From contig DIUN01000032.1 in NCBI GenBank assembly GCA_002423025.1, forward strand, positions 1-13,871: a stretch of 13,871 nucleotides of DNA, written 5' to 3'. The DNA comes from Sphingomonadales bacterium UBA6157 (lineage in GTDB: Bacteria; Pseudomonadota; Alphaproteobacteria; Sphingomonadales; Sphingomonadaceae). Shown piece after piece: positions 7,447 to 13,175 of this stretch; the first letter of the stretch is position 1; each line of letters begins with the position of its first letter. The notes beneath the pieces are model-generated. The model searched no databases. It saw nothing but the letters and a program-made list of their open reading frames with translations, and was not told where the DNA came from. The position numbers and the translations under genes are program-made.

Positions 7447-8139
7447 ATGAAGGTTTCTAGCAGGATACTGCTTCCACTGACGGCTCTGGCGCTTGTGGCG
7501 GGCTGTGCTCCTACCTTTGAAGCGCGGGTCTCGCGCTTTTCCCAGCTCGCTCCGCAGAGCGCCCGCAGCTTCGTGATAGAGCCGCGGGACGCTGCCAATA
7601 TCGGCGGGCTCGAGTTTGCCACCTATGCCAATCTGGTTCGTCAGCAGCTTATCGCCAATGGTTATGCCGAGGCGCCGAGCGCCGGCGATGCCGCGCTGAC
7701 CGTGATGCTGGACTACACGATCAGTGCGCCGCGCGAGAAGGTCCAGACCCGGCCCGGCTCAATTTGGGCCGGCGGCATCGGCCCCGGCTGGAACCCGTAT
7801 TGGGGTCGCTTTGGTGGTTGGGGTGGCGGTGCCTGGGGCTGGGGCGGCTATGGCGCCTTTGGCGGCGGCTGGGGTGGCCCTTGGGGCCAGCCGGAAGTGT
7901 ATTCGGTGACGCAGTACAACAGCGCGCTTGCCCTGAAAATTATGCGCAATGCCGACAAGACCAGCGTTTTCGAGGGCCGGGCTGAAACTGTCAGCTCATC
8001 CAACAACCTCACGCAGTTGGTGCCGAACCTGGTGAAGGCCATCTTCACCAACTTCCCCGGGAACAGCGGCGAGACCGTGCGGGTCAAGTTTGATCCATCG
8101 CAGCCCTCCAAGCCGGCGACAGTACGACCCGGCCGCTAA
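7447..8139 (+). CDS. DUF4136-type lipoprotein with Gly/Trp-rich insert
   Basis: Predicted outer-membrane or periplasmic lipoprotein of unknown function. The 230-residue protein has a signal peptide and lipobox LVAGC with the lipidated cysteine at residue 20. It also shows the DUF4136-like features ARSFVIEP, a helix YANLVRQQLIANGY, a strand AALTVMLDY, and the ending NFPGNSGETVRVKF. An insert at about residues 109-147 is almost only Gly, Trp, Pro, Tyr and Phe (for example WGRFGGWGGGAWGWGGYG). Such segments can be membrane-active or structural, but the role here is unknown. The start is ATG at 7447 with GAGAGGG at 7433-7439. A 109-base gap from trpS implies its own promoter; a TTGCGC at 7390 is the only faint -35 candidate. 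The DUF4136 assignment is from memory of the family. Confidence 0.8.
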   Translation: MKVSSRILLPLTALALVAGCAPTFEARVSRFSQLAPQSARSFVIEPRDAANIGGLEFATYANLVRQQLIANGYAEAPSAGDAALTVMLDYTISAPREKVQTRPGSIWAGGIGPGWNPYWGRFGGWGGGAWGWGGYGAFGGGWGGPWGQPEVYSVTQYNSALALKIMRNADKTSVFEGRAETVSSSNNLTQLVPNLVKAIFTNFPGNSGETVRVKFDPSQPSKPATVRPGR

Positions 8140-8159
8140 GCAGGGCGGGAAGCATAGGA

Positions 8160-8199
8160 AAACGGCGGGCAGGGCCATATGGCCTTGTCCGCCGCTTTC
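8160..8199. terminator. Bidirectional terminator between convergent genes
   Basis: CGGCGGGCAGGGCC (8163-8176) and GGCCTTGTCCGCCG (8181-8194) form a 14-bp stem, with two G-U pairs in the plus-strand RNA, around an ATAT loop. On the plus strand CTTTC follows; on the minus strand TTTTCC follows. The hairpin lies between the 3' ends of the plus-strand lipoprotein gene and the minus-strand secreted-protein gene, where a shared terminator is expected. Confidence 0.75.
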
Positions 8200-8227
8200 A
8201 TGTCTGGAGCAAGCTTGGAGCGCCGGC

Positions 8228-8707
8228 TCAGCGCGGCGTCTCTTCCTCCACGCCCATGCGATTGGCGCGATCACGGGCCCAGGAATCGACCTGACGACGG
8301 TTGCAACCGGTCATGCCGCCTGTGCCCACGACCGAGCAGCTGCCGATCGAGCCGCCAGCGCCGCCACTGGCATCGCCGAGCAGCAGGTTGCGGTTTGCCT
8401 GGAACGGGCTGACGCGTACATTGTTGGCACTGCGCAGCGGCGTCGGGATGCGGTAGATTTCCGAATCTGGCAGGCGAGCGCAGACCACGACCTCATCGGG
8501 AGAGGACGGCTTGGGGCAAGGCTCGGTGCCGAACACGGTGACAAGCCGCTGGCGAGGCAGGCTGGTATCGGCATCGGGTGCCGGTGGCGGCTTGAGCATG
8601 GAGGTTCCGGGCGCGGCAGCTGGAGCCTCGGTTGCCGTCGGGGCGGGGGTTTGGGCCAGCACTGGGGCGCTTGCCATGGCCAGCACCAGCATCATCATTG
8701 CCCGCAT
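8228..8707 (-). CDS. Secreted hypothetical protein, sphingomonad type
   Basis: Function unknown. The chosen start is the ATG at 8707: AGGAG lies nine bases upstream (8717-8721 on the plus strand), and the protein then opens with a clear signal peptide (MRAMMMLVLAMASAPVLAQ, cleavage probably after VLA). A longer frame open to 8803 would run through the upstream hairpin and bury the signal peptide. The mature part has a Pro/Ala-rich stretch, then FGTEPCPKPSSPDEVVVCAR, SEIYRIPTPLR, a glycine stretch GDASGGAGGSIGSCSVVG, and GGMTGCNRRQVDSWARDR. The four cysteines (two per half) could form disulfides in the periplasm. I remember similar VVCAR...YRIP...GxTGC proteins from sphingomonads, which supports the taxonomic guess but not a function. 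The length is 159 residues. Confidence 0.75.
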   Translation of the reverse strand: MRAMMMLVLAMASAPVLAQTPAPTATEAPAAAPGTSMLKPPPAPDADTSLPRQRLVTVFGTEPCPKPSSPDEVVVCARLPDSEIYRIPTPLRSANNVRVSPFQANRNLLLGDASGGAGGSIGSCSVVGTGGMTGCNRRQVDSWARDRANRMGVEEETPR

Positions 8708-8767
8708 TTCGCTACGCTCCTGACTTTTCAGTATCATCCATAGAGCAGGAGCGAGAGCCGCGAAACG

Positions 8768-8808
8768 GGCAAAATGCCGGGCTGCGCCAGCCCGTTGCGG
8801 CATTTGCC
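8768..8808 (-). terminator. Probable terminator of the GntR gene
   Basis: Downstream of the GntR stop on the minus strand, an imperfect long hairpin forms. The outer arms are AAATGCCG (8772-8779) and CGGCATTT (8798-8805), extendable by GGC/GCC with one bulge. The inner arms are GGCTG (8780-8784) and CAGCC (8788-8792). Read on the minus strand, the 3' arm ends in CATTTTGCC, giving a short T-run. It lies between gntR and the minus-strand secreted-protein gene and would separate the two transcripts. Confidence 0.5.
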
Positions 8809-8815
8809 TCCGCGC

Positions 8816-9547
8816 TCATGCTTTGCCGATCTGCATGGAGTAGGTGAAGCGGTCACCAGGGTGTGCCGAGACAGAGATTTCCACGATGCGGCCGGCAGAA
8901 TCCCGATAGACGCGCATGATGCGCAAAATGGGCGTACGGCGCGGCACGCCAAGCGCCTCTGCCTCACGGCTGCCGGCAGCAATGGCACGAATATCCTGCT
9001 CGACGCGGCCGATCTGGAAACCGGCGGCGACGGCGAGTTGCTGGAACAAGGGCCGTGGTCCCTGCTTGAGCAGGGGCACAAAGGGCACGAGCGACGAAGT
9101 TATGAACACGTCGGTAATTGCTACCGCCATGCCGCCTTCCATGGTGCGGCGAATGCCGGAGAGATGTGCCCACTCGCTTCCTTGCGGCACGCCGAGTGCG
9201 TCGGCCTGCAGCGGCCCCATGGTGACAATGCCGTGGGTGACAAAGCGGAACTCCGAGTCAGCCGCATATTGCAGCAGGTCCGGCAGATCGGAGATTGGCT
9301 GGCGCAGTACTTGGCCGCCGGTATCCACTACGGTGCCCGAGCCGCGACGGCGGCGAATGAGGCCCTCGGCCTGCAGGCGGCGCAACGCCTCGCGCACTGT
9401 GAAACGACTGATGCCATAGCGCTCGCATAGGGCATTTTCCGTGGGAAGTTGGGCTCCTTCGCCAAAATCGCCAGCCGCTATGGCGGCACGCAGATCGGCT
9501 GCCACCTGGGCATAACGGGGTTCGGAGGTTCGCGCTGAGGATGCCAC
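8816..9547 (-). CDS. GntR-family regulator, HutC/UTRA subfamily
   Basis: Ligand-responsive DNA-binding repressor. With the GTG start at 9547 it has 243 residues. The winged helix-turn-helix spans about residues 11-75 (RYAQVAADLRAAIAAGDFGEG, LPTENALCERYGISRFTVREALRRL, then the wing RRRRGSGTVV). A UTRA-type effector domain spans about 98-240 (RFVTHGIVTMGPLQADALGV, VAITDVFITSS, ILRIMRVYRDSAGRIVEISVSAHPGDRFTYSMQIG). The frame is open up to a TTG at 9631, but that extension has no ribosome-binding site, is not GntR-like and covers the likely operator. The Shine-Dalgarno at 9547 is also weak. It is divergent from the MmgE/PrpD-HapK-SDR operon, which is probably its target. The effector is unknown. 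Confidence 0.88.
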   Translation of the reverse strand: MASSARTSEPRYAQVAADLRAAIAAGDFGEGAQLPTENALCERYGISRFTVREALRRLQAEGLIRRRRGSGTVVDTGGQVLRQPISDLPDLLQYAADSEFRFVTHGIVTMGPLQADALGVPQGSEWAHLSGIRRTMEGGMAVAITDVFITSSLVPFVPLLKQGPRPLFQQLAVAAGFQIGRVEQDIRAIAAGSREAEALGVPRRTPILRIMRVYRDSAGRIVEISVSAHPGDRFTYSMQIGKA

Positions 9548-9608
9548 GGCTGTCTTTGGAAATCTTGGGTGACGAAGTACGCACCTTGATTGAAGCGCGC
9601 CGTCTCCG

Positions 9609-9628
9609 CAATATGTCCGGACAAATAG
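9609..9628. promoter_or_regulatory. Palindromic candidate GntR operator
   Basis: A perfect 10-bp palindrome TGTCCGGACA (9614-9623) sits in a wider dyad in which 8 of 10 base pairs per half-site are symmetric. It lies in the divergent gap between gntR and the MmgE/PrpD gene. GntR-family operators commonly have the form GT...AC with dyad symmetry, so autoregulation and control of the divergent operon is the natural inference. A loose -35/-10 pair for the plus-strand operon, TTGATT (9586-9591) and CAATAT (9609-9614) with 17-bp spacing, would place polymerase over this site. Confidence 0.55.
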
Positions 9629-9688
9629 CAATGGCGGATGGCCGCTGCGCGGTCACGCTGATGTGAGCCAACGGACGGTGGCCAGCGA

Positions 9689-9712
9689 TAGCTTATTTCA
9701 GGCTCCAAGCTA
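9689..9712 (+). other. Inverted repeat next to the MmgE/PrpD ribosome-binding site
   Basis: TAGCTT (9689-9694) and AAGCTA (9707-9712) are exact inverted repeats 12 bases apart, abutting the Shine-Dalgarno AGGAGAGGGG. They could be a second protein site or a weak leader hairpin. Six base pairs with a long loop may also be chance. Confidence 0.25.
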
Positions 9713-9729
9713 GGAGAGGGGAAGCGCAG

Positions 9730-11031
9730 GTGAGTGAGCAGGAAATGACTGCAACCGCCCGGCTGCTGGCCTTTGCCAATGGCCCTATCCTTATGCCTGC
9801 GCCTGTGCGCGCAGCGGCGCTGATGCTGCTGGGGGACACGCTGGCAATGGGGGCTGCCGGCTCCACGGCGCCAGGGGCCGATGGCGTTCTGGCCGCAGCA
9901 CAGGGCTGGGGAACTGGAGCCGCCGTGCCGGTGCTGGGCCGTGCTGTCCGGTTGCCGGCACCGGCGGCGGCTTTTGCCAATGGCTTCCAGATCCATTGTC
10001 TCGAATGGGATGCTGTGCACGAGCCGGCGGTGGTTCATGCGATGAGTGTGGTGACAGCGGCGCTGCATGCCGCCTGCCATGCGCGGGGCGGTGTGGGGCG
10101 CGAGGATGCGTTGGCGGCGCTGGTGGTTGGCGTTGATATTGCTTGCATGCTGGGGCTGGCAGCGACGACGCCGCTCAAGTTCTTCCGGCCTGCCACGGCC
10201 GGTCTCATTGGAGCGGCGCTAGCGGTGGCGCGAGTTGCCGGATTGCCGCCGGAACGCTTTGGCGATGTGCTTGGCCTTGCCCACGCCCAGTGTGCTGGCA
10301 CCATGCAGGCGCACGTGGAGGGGTCCATCGCCTTGCCGCTGCAGGTCGCGGCCGCGGCGCGTGCCGCGATCACGGCGGTGGATCTTGTTGCCGCTGGGCT
10401 GACGGGTCCGCAGGATGCGCTGATGGGGCCGTTCGGGTATTTTCCATTGTTCGAAGGTGGAGACCCCTCGGCGCTGGTGGCGCAGCTTGGCAGCCGCTGG
10501 CTGGTGCCCGAGATCAGCATCAAGCCCTGGCCTTCAGGGCGCGCCAGCCATGCCACGCTGGCGGCGCTGGAGGGACTGGGCGCCGCCGATGTGCGGGCTA
10601 TTGCTGCTGAGGTCCCGCCGCTCATCGCCCGGCTGGTGGGGCGGCCCTGGGTGGAAGGCATGAGCCCGGCCTATGCACGGCTCTGCCTGCCGTTCCTGGT
10701 CGCGTTGATGCTGACGGATGGCCGGATCGATCCGCGTCGTTTCACCTCTGCGAACTTTGATGACCCCGGGCTCCGGGCGCTGGGTACACGGCTCAGTGTG
10801 AGCGTCGATGGCAATCCCGATCTCAACGCGCTGGGGCCGCAGCGTTTCCGCGTCACGCTGGTCGATGGCAGTGTGAGAGACGTGCTGGTGCCGGCCACGC
10901 TTGGCAGCCCTGCCAATCCGCTTACGGCATCGGCCCATGGTGCCAAGCTGGCCTTTGCCGCTTCCTTGGCAGCGGTTCCCGGCACTGTTGACGCCGATCC
11001 GCTCACTGCCCTTTCCGGCACGCCGGCATGA
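9730..11031 (+). CDS. MmgE/PrpD-family protein (2-methylcitrate dehydratase-like)
   Basis: The superfamily includes 2-methylcitrate dehydratase and cis-aconitate decarboxylase; the substrate here is unknown. The 433-residue protein shows the helical N-terminal domain with ALMLLGDTLAMGAAG, FANGFQIHCLEWDAVHEPAVVHAMSV at 82-107 (the L-[DE]-[FW]-D..H site), and THE GFTGP-like AGLTGPQDALMGPFGYF at 222-238. The second domain begins at about 260 with ISIKPWPSGRASHA (Lys265 and His274 match the family K...H site). At the position where I remember a conserved lysine (DGSxxKxxxxG), it reads EGSIALPLQ, with leucine at 202. The start is GTG at 9730 after AGGAGAGGGG. It is the first gene of the operon divergent from gntR. 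Family is sure, activity not. Confidence 0.85.
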   Translation: MSEQEMTATARLLAFANGPILMPAPVRAAALMLLGDTLAMGAAGSTAPGADGVLAAAQGWGTGAAVPVLGRAVRLPAPAAAFANGFQIHCLEWDAVHEPAVVHAMSVVTAALHAACHARGGVGREDALAALVVGVDIACMLGLAATTPLKFFRPATAGLIGAALAVARVAGLPPERFGDVLGLAHAQCAGTMQAHVEGSIALPLQVAAAARAAITAVDLVAAGLTGPQDALMGPFGYFPLFEGGDPSALVAQLGSRWLVPEISIKPWPSGRASHATLAALEGLGAADVRAIAAEVPPLIARLVGRPWVEGMSPAYARLCLPFLVALMLTDGRIDPRRFTSANFDDPGLRALGTRLSVSVDGNPDLNALGPQRFRVTLVDGSVRDVLVPATLGSPANPLTASAHGAKLAFAASLAAVPGTVDADPLTALSGTPA

Positions 11032-11108
11032 GTGGAGCTCGGATGGTCGCTTTCGCTGGCAGCCGGACGGAGCGATACTGCCCGTTGTGGTGTTCTGAGT
11101 ATTCTTGA
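11028..11108 (+). CDS. Possible 26-codon leader ORF before the HapK-like gene
   Basis: An ATG at 11028 overlaps the stop of the MmgE/PrpD gene as ATGA and opens a 26-residue frame (MSGARMVAFAGSRTERYCPL...) ending at 11108, just before the Shine-Dalgarno of the HapK-like gene. Its only support is the coupled start. It could carry ribosomes toward the next gene or be meaningless. Another frame over the same bases is also open (ends LPVVVF), so a decayed gene end is an alternative. Confidence 0.15.
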   Translation: MSGARMVAFAGSRTERYCPLWCSEYS

Positions 11109-11120
11109 AGGAGATCGAAA

Positions 11121-11435
11121 ATGCGGATGATCGTGCTGTTCAATCTGAAGCCTGGTGTTTCGACGGAGGACTATGAGGCCTGGGCCAAGACGCGGGATAT
11201 TCCCGGTGTTCGGGCGCTGCCCTCCATCGATGATTTCCGCGTCTATCGCACCACCGGGTTGCTCGGCGCCGAGGGCGCGGCGCCCTATAACTACGTCGAA
11301 GTGCTTGATGTTAATGACATGGAAGGCCTGTTTGCCGACATCAGCACCGAGATGATGCAGGCTGTGGCGGCCGAGTTCCAGGCCTATGCCGAGACACCGA
11401 TGTTCATGCTGACCGAAGAGTTGAGCCTGGCGTGA
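11121..11435 (+). CDS. REDY-like HapK family protein
   Basis: A 104-residue, single-domain protein resembling the REDY-like HapK family, which has a dimeric alpha+beta barrel fold and is named after a protein from the prodigiosin cluster of Hahella. The start MRMIVLFNLKPGVSTEDYEAWA, the middle LPSIDDFRVYRTTGLLG, the strand APYNYVEVLDV and the ending EFQAYAETPMFMLTEEL match what I recall of this family. No catalytic residues are known to me. The ATG at 11121 has a good Shine-Dalgarno (AAGGAGAT at 11108-11115). It sits between the MmgE/PrpD gene and an SDR gene whose start overlaps its stop, which suggests a barrel enzyme or binding protein for a shared small-molecule pathway. Prodigiosin synthesis is not implied, as no other such genes are present. 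Confidence 0.8.
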   Translation: MRMIVLFNLKPGVSTEDYEAWAKTRDIPGVRALPSIDDFRVYRTTGLLGAEGAAPYNYVEVLDVNDMEGLFADISTEMMQAVAAEFQAYAETPMFMLTEELSLA

Positions 11436-12268
11436 TGCGGCGGTTTGTAGGGAAGGTTGTTGTTGTAACGGGGTCGGGGCGGCCGCGGGGGCTGGGGCAG
11501 GCGATTCTGCAGCGGTTTGCGGATGAGGGGGCGGCTTGCGTTGTCTCCGATATTGGTTCGGGCGGCGAGGGGCTGGCGACTCCGGCGGATGCGGCGGCGG
11601 TGGTGGCGGACCTTGAGGCGCGCGGGGCCAGGGTGATTTTCCAGCCTTGCGACGTGGCGGACGAGGCGCAGTGCGAGGCGCTGGTGGCGGCGGCGGTGGC
11701 GGCGTTCGGGCGGCTGGATGTGATGGTCAATAACGCCGGAATCGGCTTCCTGATGAAGCCGTTGTTGGAAACCTCCGGCGCGGACTGGGACCGGGTTCTC
11801 GATGTGAACCTGAAGGGCGCCTTCCTGTGCTCCAAGGCGGCGGCGCGGCAGTTCATTGCGCAAGGCCCTGATTCGGATGGTATTTCTGGCCGCATCATCA
11901 ACATCGCCTCACAGGCTGCCAAGTCCGGCTTCCCCCATATGGCGCCCTACACGGCCTCCAAGCATGGCATGGTGGGGCTGACGCGATCCAACGCCGTGGA
12001 GCTAGGGCCGCACCGGATCACGGTGAATGCGGTCTGCCCCAACCATGTGACGACAGGGCTTGGCGCGGCGCAGAATGCCTATTTTTCCAAGCTGCTGGGG
12101 TTCGATTCGGTCGAGGCCTATCTGGCCAACATGAAGGCGAAAAACCCGATGGGGCGGCCGGGGCTGGGCAGCGATACGGCGGCGGCTTGCGCCTGGCTGG
12201 CCTCGGCGGATGCCGTTTATGTGAACGGCGAGGCGCTCAATGTGAGTGGCGGCGAGGAAATGCACTAG
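11435..12268 (+). CDS. Short-chain dehydrogenase/reductase (SDR)
   Basis: Classical-type NAD(P)-dependent oxidoreductase of 277 residues. The Rossmann nucleotide motif reads TGSGRPRGLG at 12-21, with two extra residues compared with the usual TGxxxGxG. Further motifs are NNAG at 99-102, catalytic Ser159 in NIAS, the YTASK active site (Tyr172, Lys176), the segment ITVNAVCPNHVTTGL, and a C-terminal YVNGEALNVSGGEEMH. The ATG at 11435 shares a base with the HapK-like stop (TGATG); a GTG three bases earlier (11432) is an equally possible start. The acidic residue after strand 2 (SDIG) leans toward NAD. Substrate unknown; it probably oxidises or reduces an intermediate of the same pathway as its two upstream neighbours. 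The first 300 bases are unusually G-rich with almost only GCG alanine codons. Confidence 0.92.
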   Translation: MRRFVGKVVVVTGSGRPRGLGQAILQRFADEGAACVVSDIGSGGEGLATPADAAAVVADLEARGARVIFQPCDVADEAQCEALVAAAVAAFGRLDVMVNNAGIGFLMKPLLETSGADWDRVLDVNLKGAFLCSKAAARQFIAQGPDSDGISGRIINIASQAAKSGFPHMAPYTASKHGMVGLTRSNAVELGPHRITVNAVCPNHVTTGLGAAQNAYFSKLLGFDSVEAYLANMKAKNPMGRPGLGSDTAAACAWLASADAVYVNGEALNVSGGEEMH

Positions 12269-12294
12269 GGGCATTTCGGGGGGGGCATTTCGGG
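12268..12294 (+). repeat. Tandem 13-base duplication after the SDR stop
   Basis: GGGGCATTTCGGG occurs at 12268-12280 and again at 12282-12294 (period 14). It begins on the last base of the SDR stop codon. Probably a recent slippage duplication, with no function visible. Confidence 0.6.
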
Positions 12295-12441
12295 AGATTT
12301 GCGGCGCCAGCCGGGAGCGGCTCCGGCACCGGGGCGGCGCTGCACCGGCGCTCGCCCGGAGGCCGGCGGCGCTGGGCCGGACTCGAATGGGCGCTTGCGG
12401 GATTCGGGCGAAAACCAGCCCCGGAACGCCGCTTTTGTCCC
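12269..12441. other. Gap between convergent SDR and atpC genes
   Basis: This 173-base GC-rich stretch separates two convergent 3' ends. It holds the small tandem duplication, a GCCG/CGGC-type stem at 12310-12327, and a CGAAT/ATTCG inverted repeat (12384-12388, 12402-12406). None is followed by a T-run on either strand, so no convincing intrinsic terminator is visible for either gene. Open frames here look like GC-driven chance. Confidence 0.5.
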
Positions 12442-12819
12442 TCAGTTGACCGTGGCGGCCTGCATGGCTTCTAGCCGGGCAATTGCGGCTTCGTCATTGG
12501 CAGCGCGGGCGGCGGCAAGGTCGGTCGCGGTCTTGGCCGGATCGATGTCGCTCACCGGGATGGCGCGCTCGGCCAGAATGGTCAGGCCCTTGTCATTCAC
12601 TTCGGCAAAGCCGCCATCGACGAAGATGCGGCTGGTCAGCACGTTCGAATCGGTGGCGTAGATGGCAATCGCGCCGGGGCGGATGGTGCTCATCATCGGG
12701 GCATGGCCGGGCAGCACGGCGAAATCGCCTTCCGCGCCGGGAACCACGACCATCGCGACCTGGCCCGAGGAGAGCAGGCGCTCCGGCGAGACGAGTTCGA
12801 AGGTGAGAAGATCGGCCAT
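12442..12819 (-). CDS. atpC: F1Fo ATP synthase subunit epsilon
   Basis: Central-stalk subunit that joins gamma to the c-ring and can inhibit ATP hydrolysis. The 125-residue protein has the beta-sandwich signature FELVSPERLLSSGQVAMVVVPGAEGDFAVLPGHAPMMSTIRPG and VDGGFAEVNDKGLTILAERAI. The C-terminal part (about 42 residues, AKTATDLAAARAANDEAAIARLEAMQ) is helical but shorter than in E. coli (139 residues total), so the inhibitory arm may be reduced. The ATG at 12819 has AAGG about ten bases upstream. Usually it follows atpD directly; here a foreign-looking ORF intervenes. Confidence 0.96.
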   Translation of the reverse strand: MADLLTFELVSPERLLSSGQVAMVVVPGAEGDFAVLPGHAPMMSTIRPGAIAIYATDSNVLTSRIFVDGGFAEVNDKGLTILAERAIPVSDIDPAKTATDLAAARAANDEAAIARLEAMQAATVN

Positions 12820-12858
12820 ATGATGAAACCTTAATACGAAGCCACAAGTGGCAACTCA

Positions 12859-13170
12859 CTATTCAATACCGCTATTTGCCCGACGATTATCGTCTAACCA
12901 AGCGAGGCAGCCTTGCCGAAGTTGACCCCCAAGTGGACAGTCTTCGCCAATAGATGGCTGGTTCTCATCGGCCCACTGGCAGCCCTTAAATCGGACGCCT
13001 TCTGCGATCTGGCAACTTGCTCCACCATCAAAACCGTAGATTCCGTGATGTTTTCGGTCAACATAGGTCTCGAGTGCGAAGCACCCTTTAAGTAAAAACA
13101 GTACTCCAATAAGCGCCAATGACGTAAACACCCACGTCGGAACGCGAATGTTTACGTAATTGGTCACCAC
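12859..13170 (-). CDS. Hypothetical small Cys-rich membrane or lipoprotein between atpD and atpC
   Basis: I do not recognise this gene. The 103-codon frame starts at GTG 13170 (a second GTG at 13167), only five bases after the atpD stop, and ends 39 bases before atpC, filling the gap. The protein has a short polar N-terminus, one hydrophobic segment at about 11-30 (PTWVFTSLALIGVLFLLKGC), then a soluble part with Cys53, Cys64, Cys78 and Cys88. LLKGC resembles a lipobox with an atypical lysine at -2. The Shine-Dalgarno is weak (AGG in the atpD end). By hand count its GC is about 50%, against roughly 70% in two stretches of atpC, which suggests acquisition from outside. Alternatives are a chance ORF in a non-coding insertion, or a different start such as an internal GTG at about 13131. 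Confidence 0.5.
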   Translation of the reverse strand: MVTNYVNIRVPTWVFTSLALIGVLFLLKGCFALETYVDRKHHGIYGFDGGASCQIAEGVRFKGCQWADENQPSIGEDCPLGGQLRQGCLAWLDDNRRANSGIE

Positions 13171-13175
13171 CTAGC

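Noticed and set aside
8090..8743. Plus-strand frame of 217 codons over the secreted-protein gene
   Set aside because: It crosses the terminator and the antisense of a gene with signal peptide and Shine-Dalgarno; no recognisable domain.
8708..8803. Longer start at 8803 for the minus-strand secreted protein
   Set aside because: It would bury the signal peptide and run through the terminator hairpin; AGGAG correctly spaced before 8707 decides the start.
9548..9631. TTG start at 9631 for a longer GntR protein
   Set aside because: No ribosome-binding site, the 28 extra residues do not look like GntR N-termini, and they would cover the palindromic site. GTG 9547 is preferred despite its weak Shine-Dalgarno.
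12299..12661. Open frames on the plus strand across the SDR-atpC gap and atpC
   Set aside because: They overlap atpC antisense, are rich in Arg/Ala/Gly from high GC, and show no motif or ribosome-binding site.
12841..12852. GCCACAAGTGGC inverted repeat before atpC
   Set aside because: Arms of 4-5 bp with a very small loop; likely chance or a minor leader hairpin.
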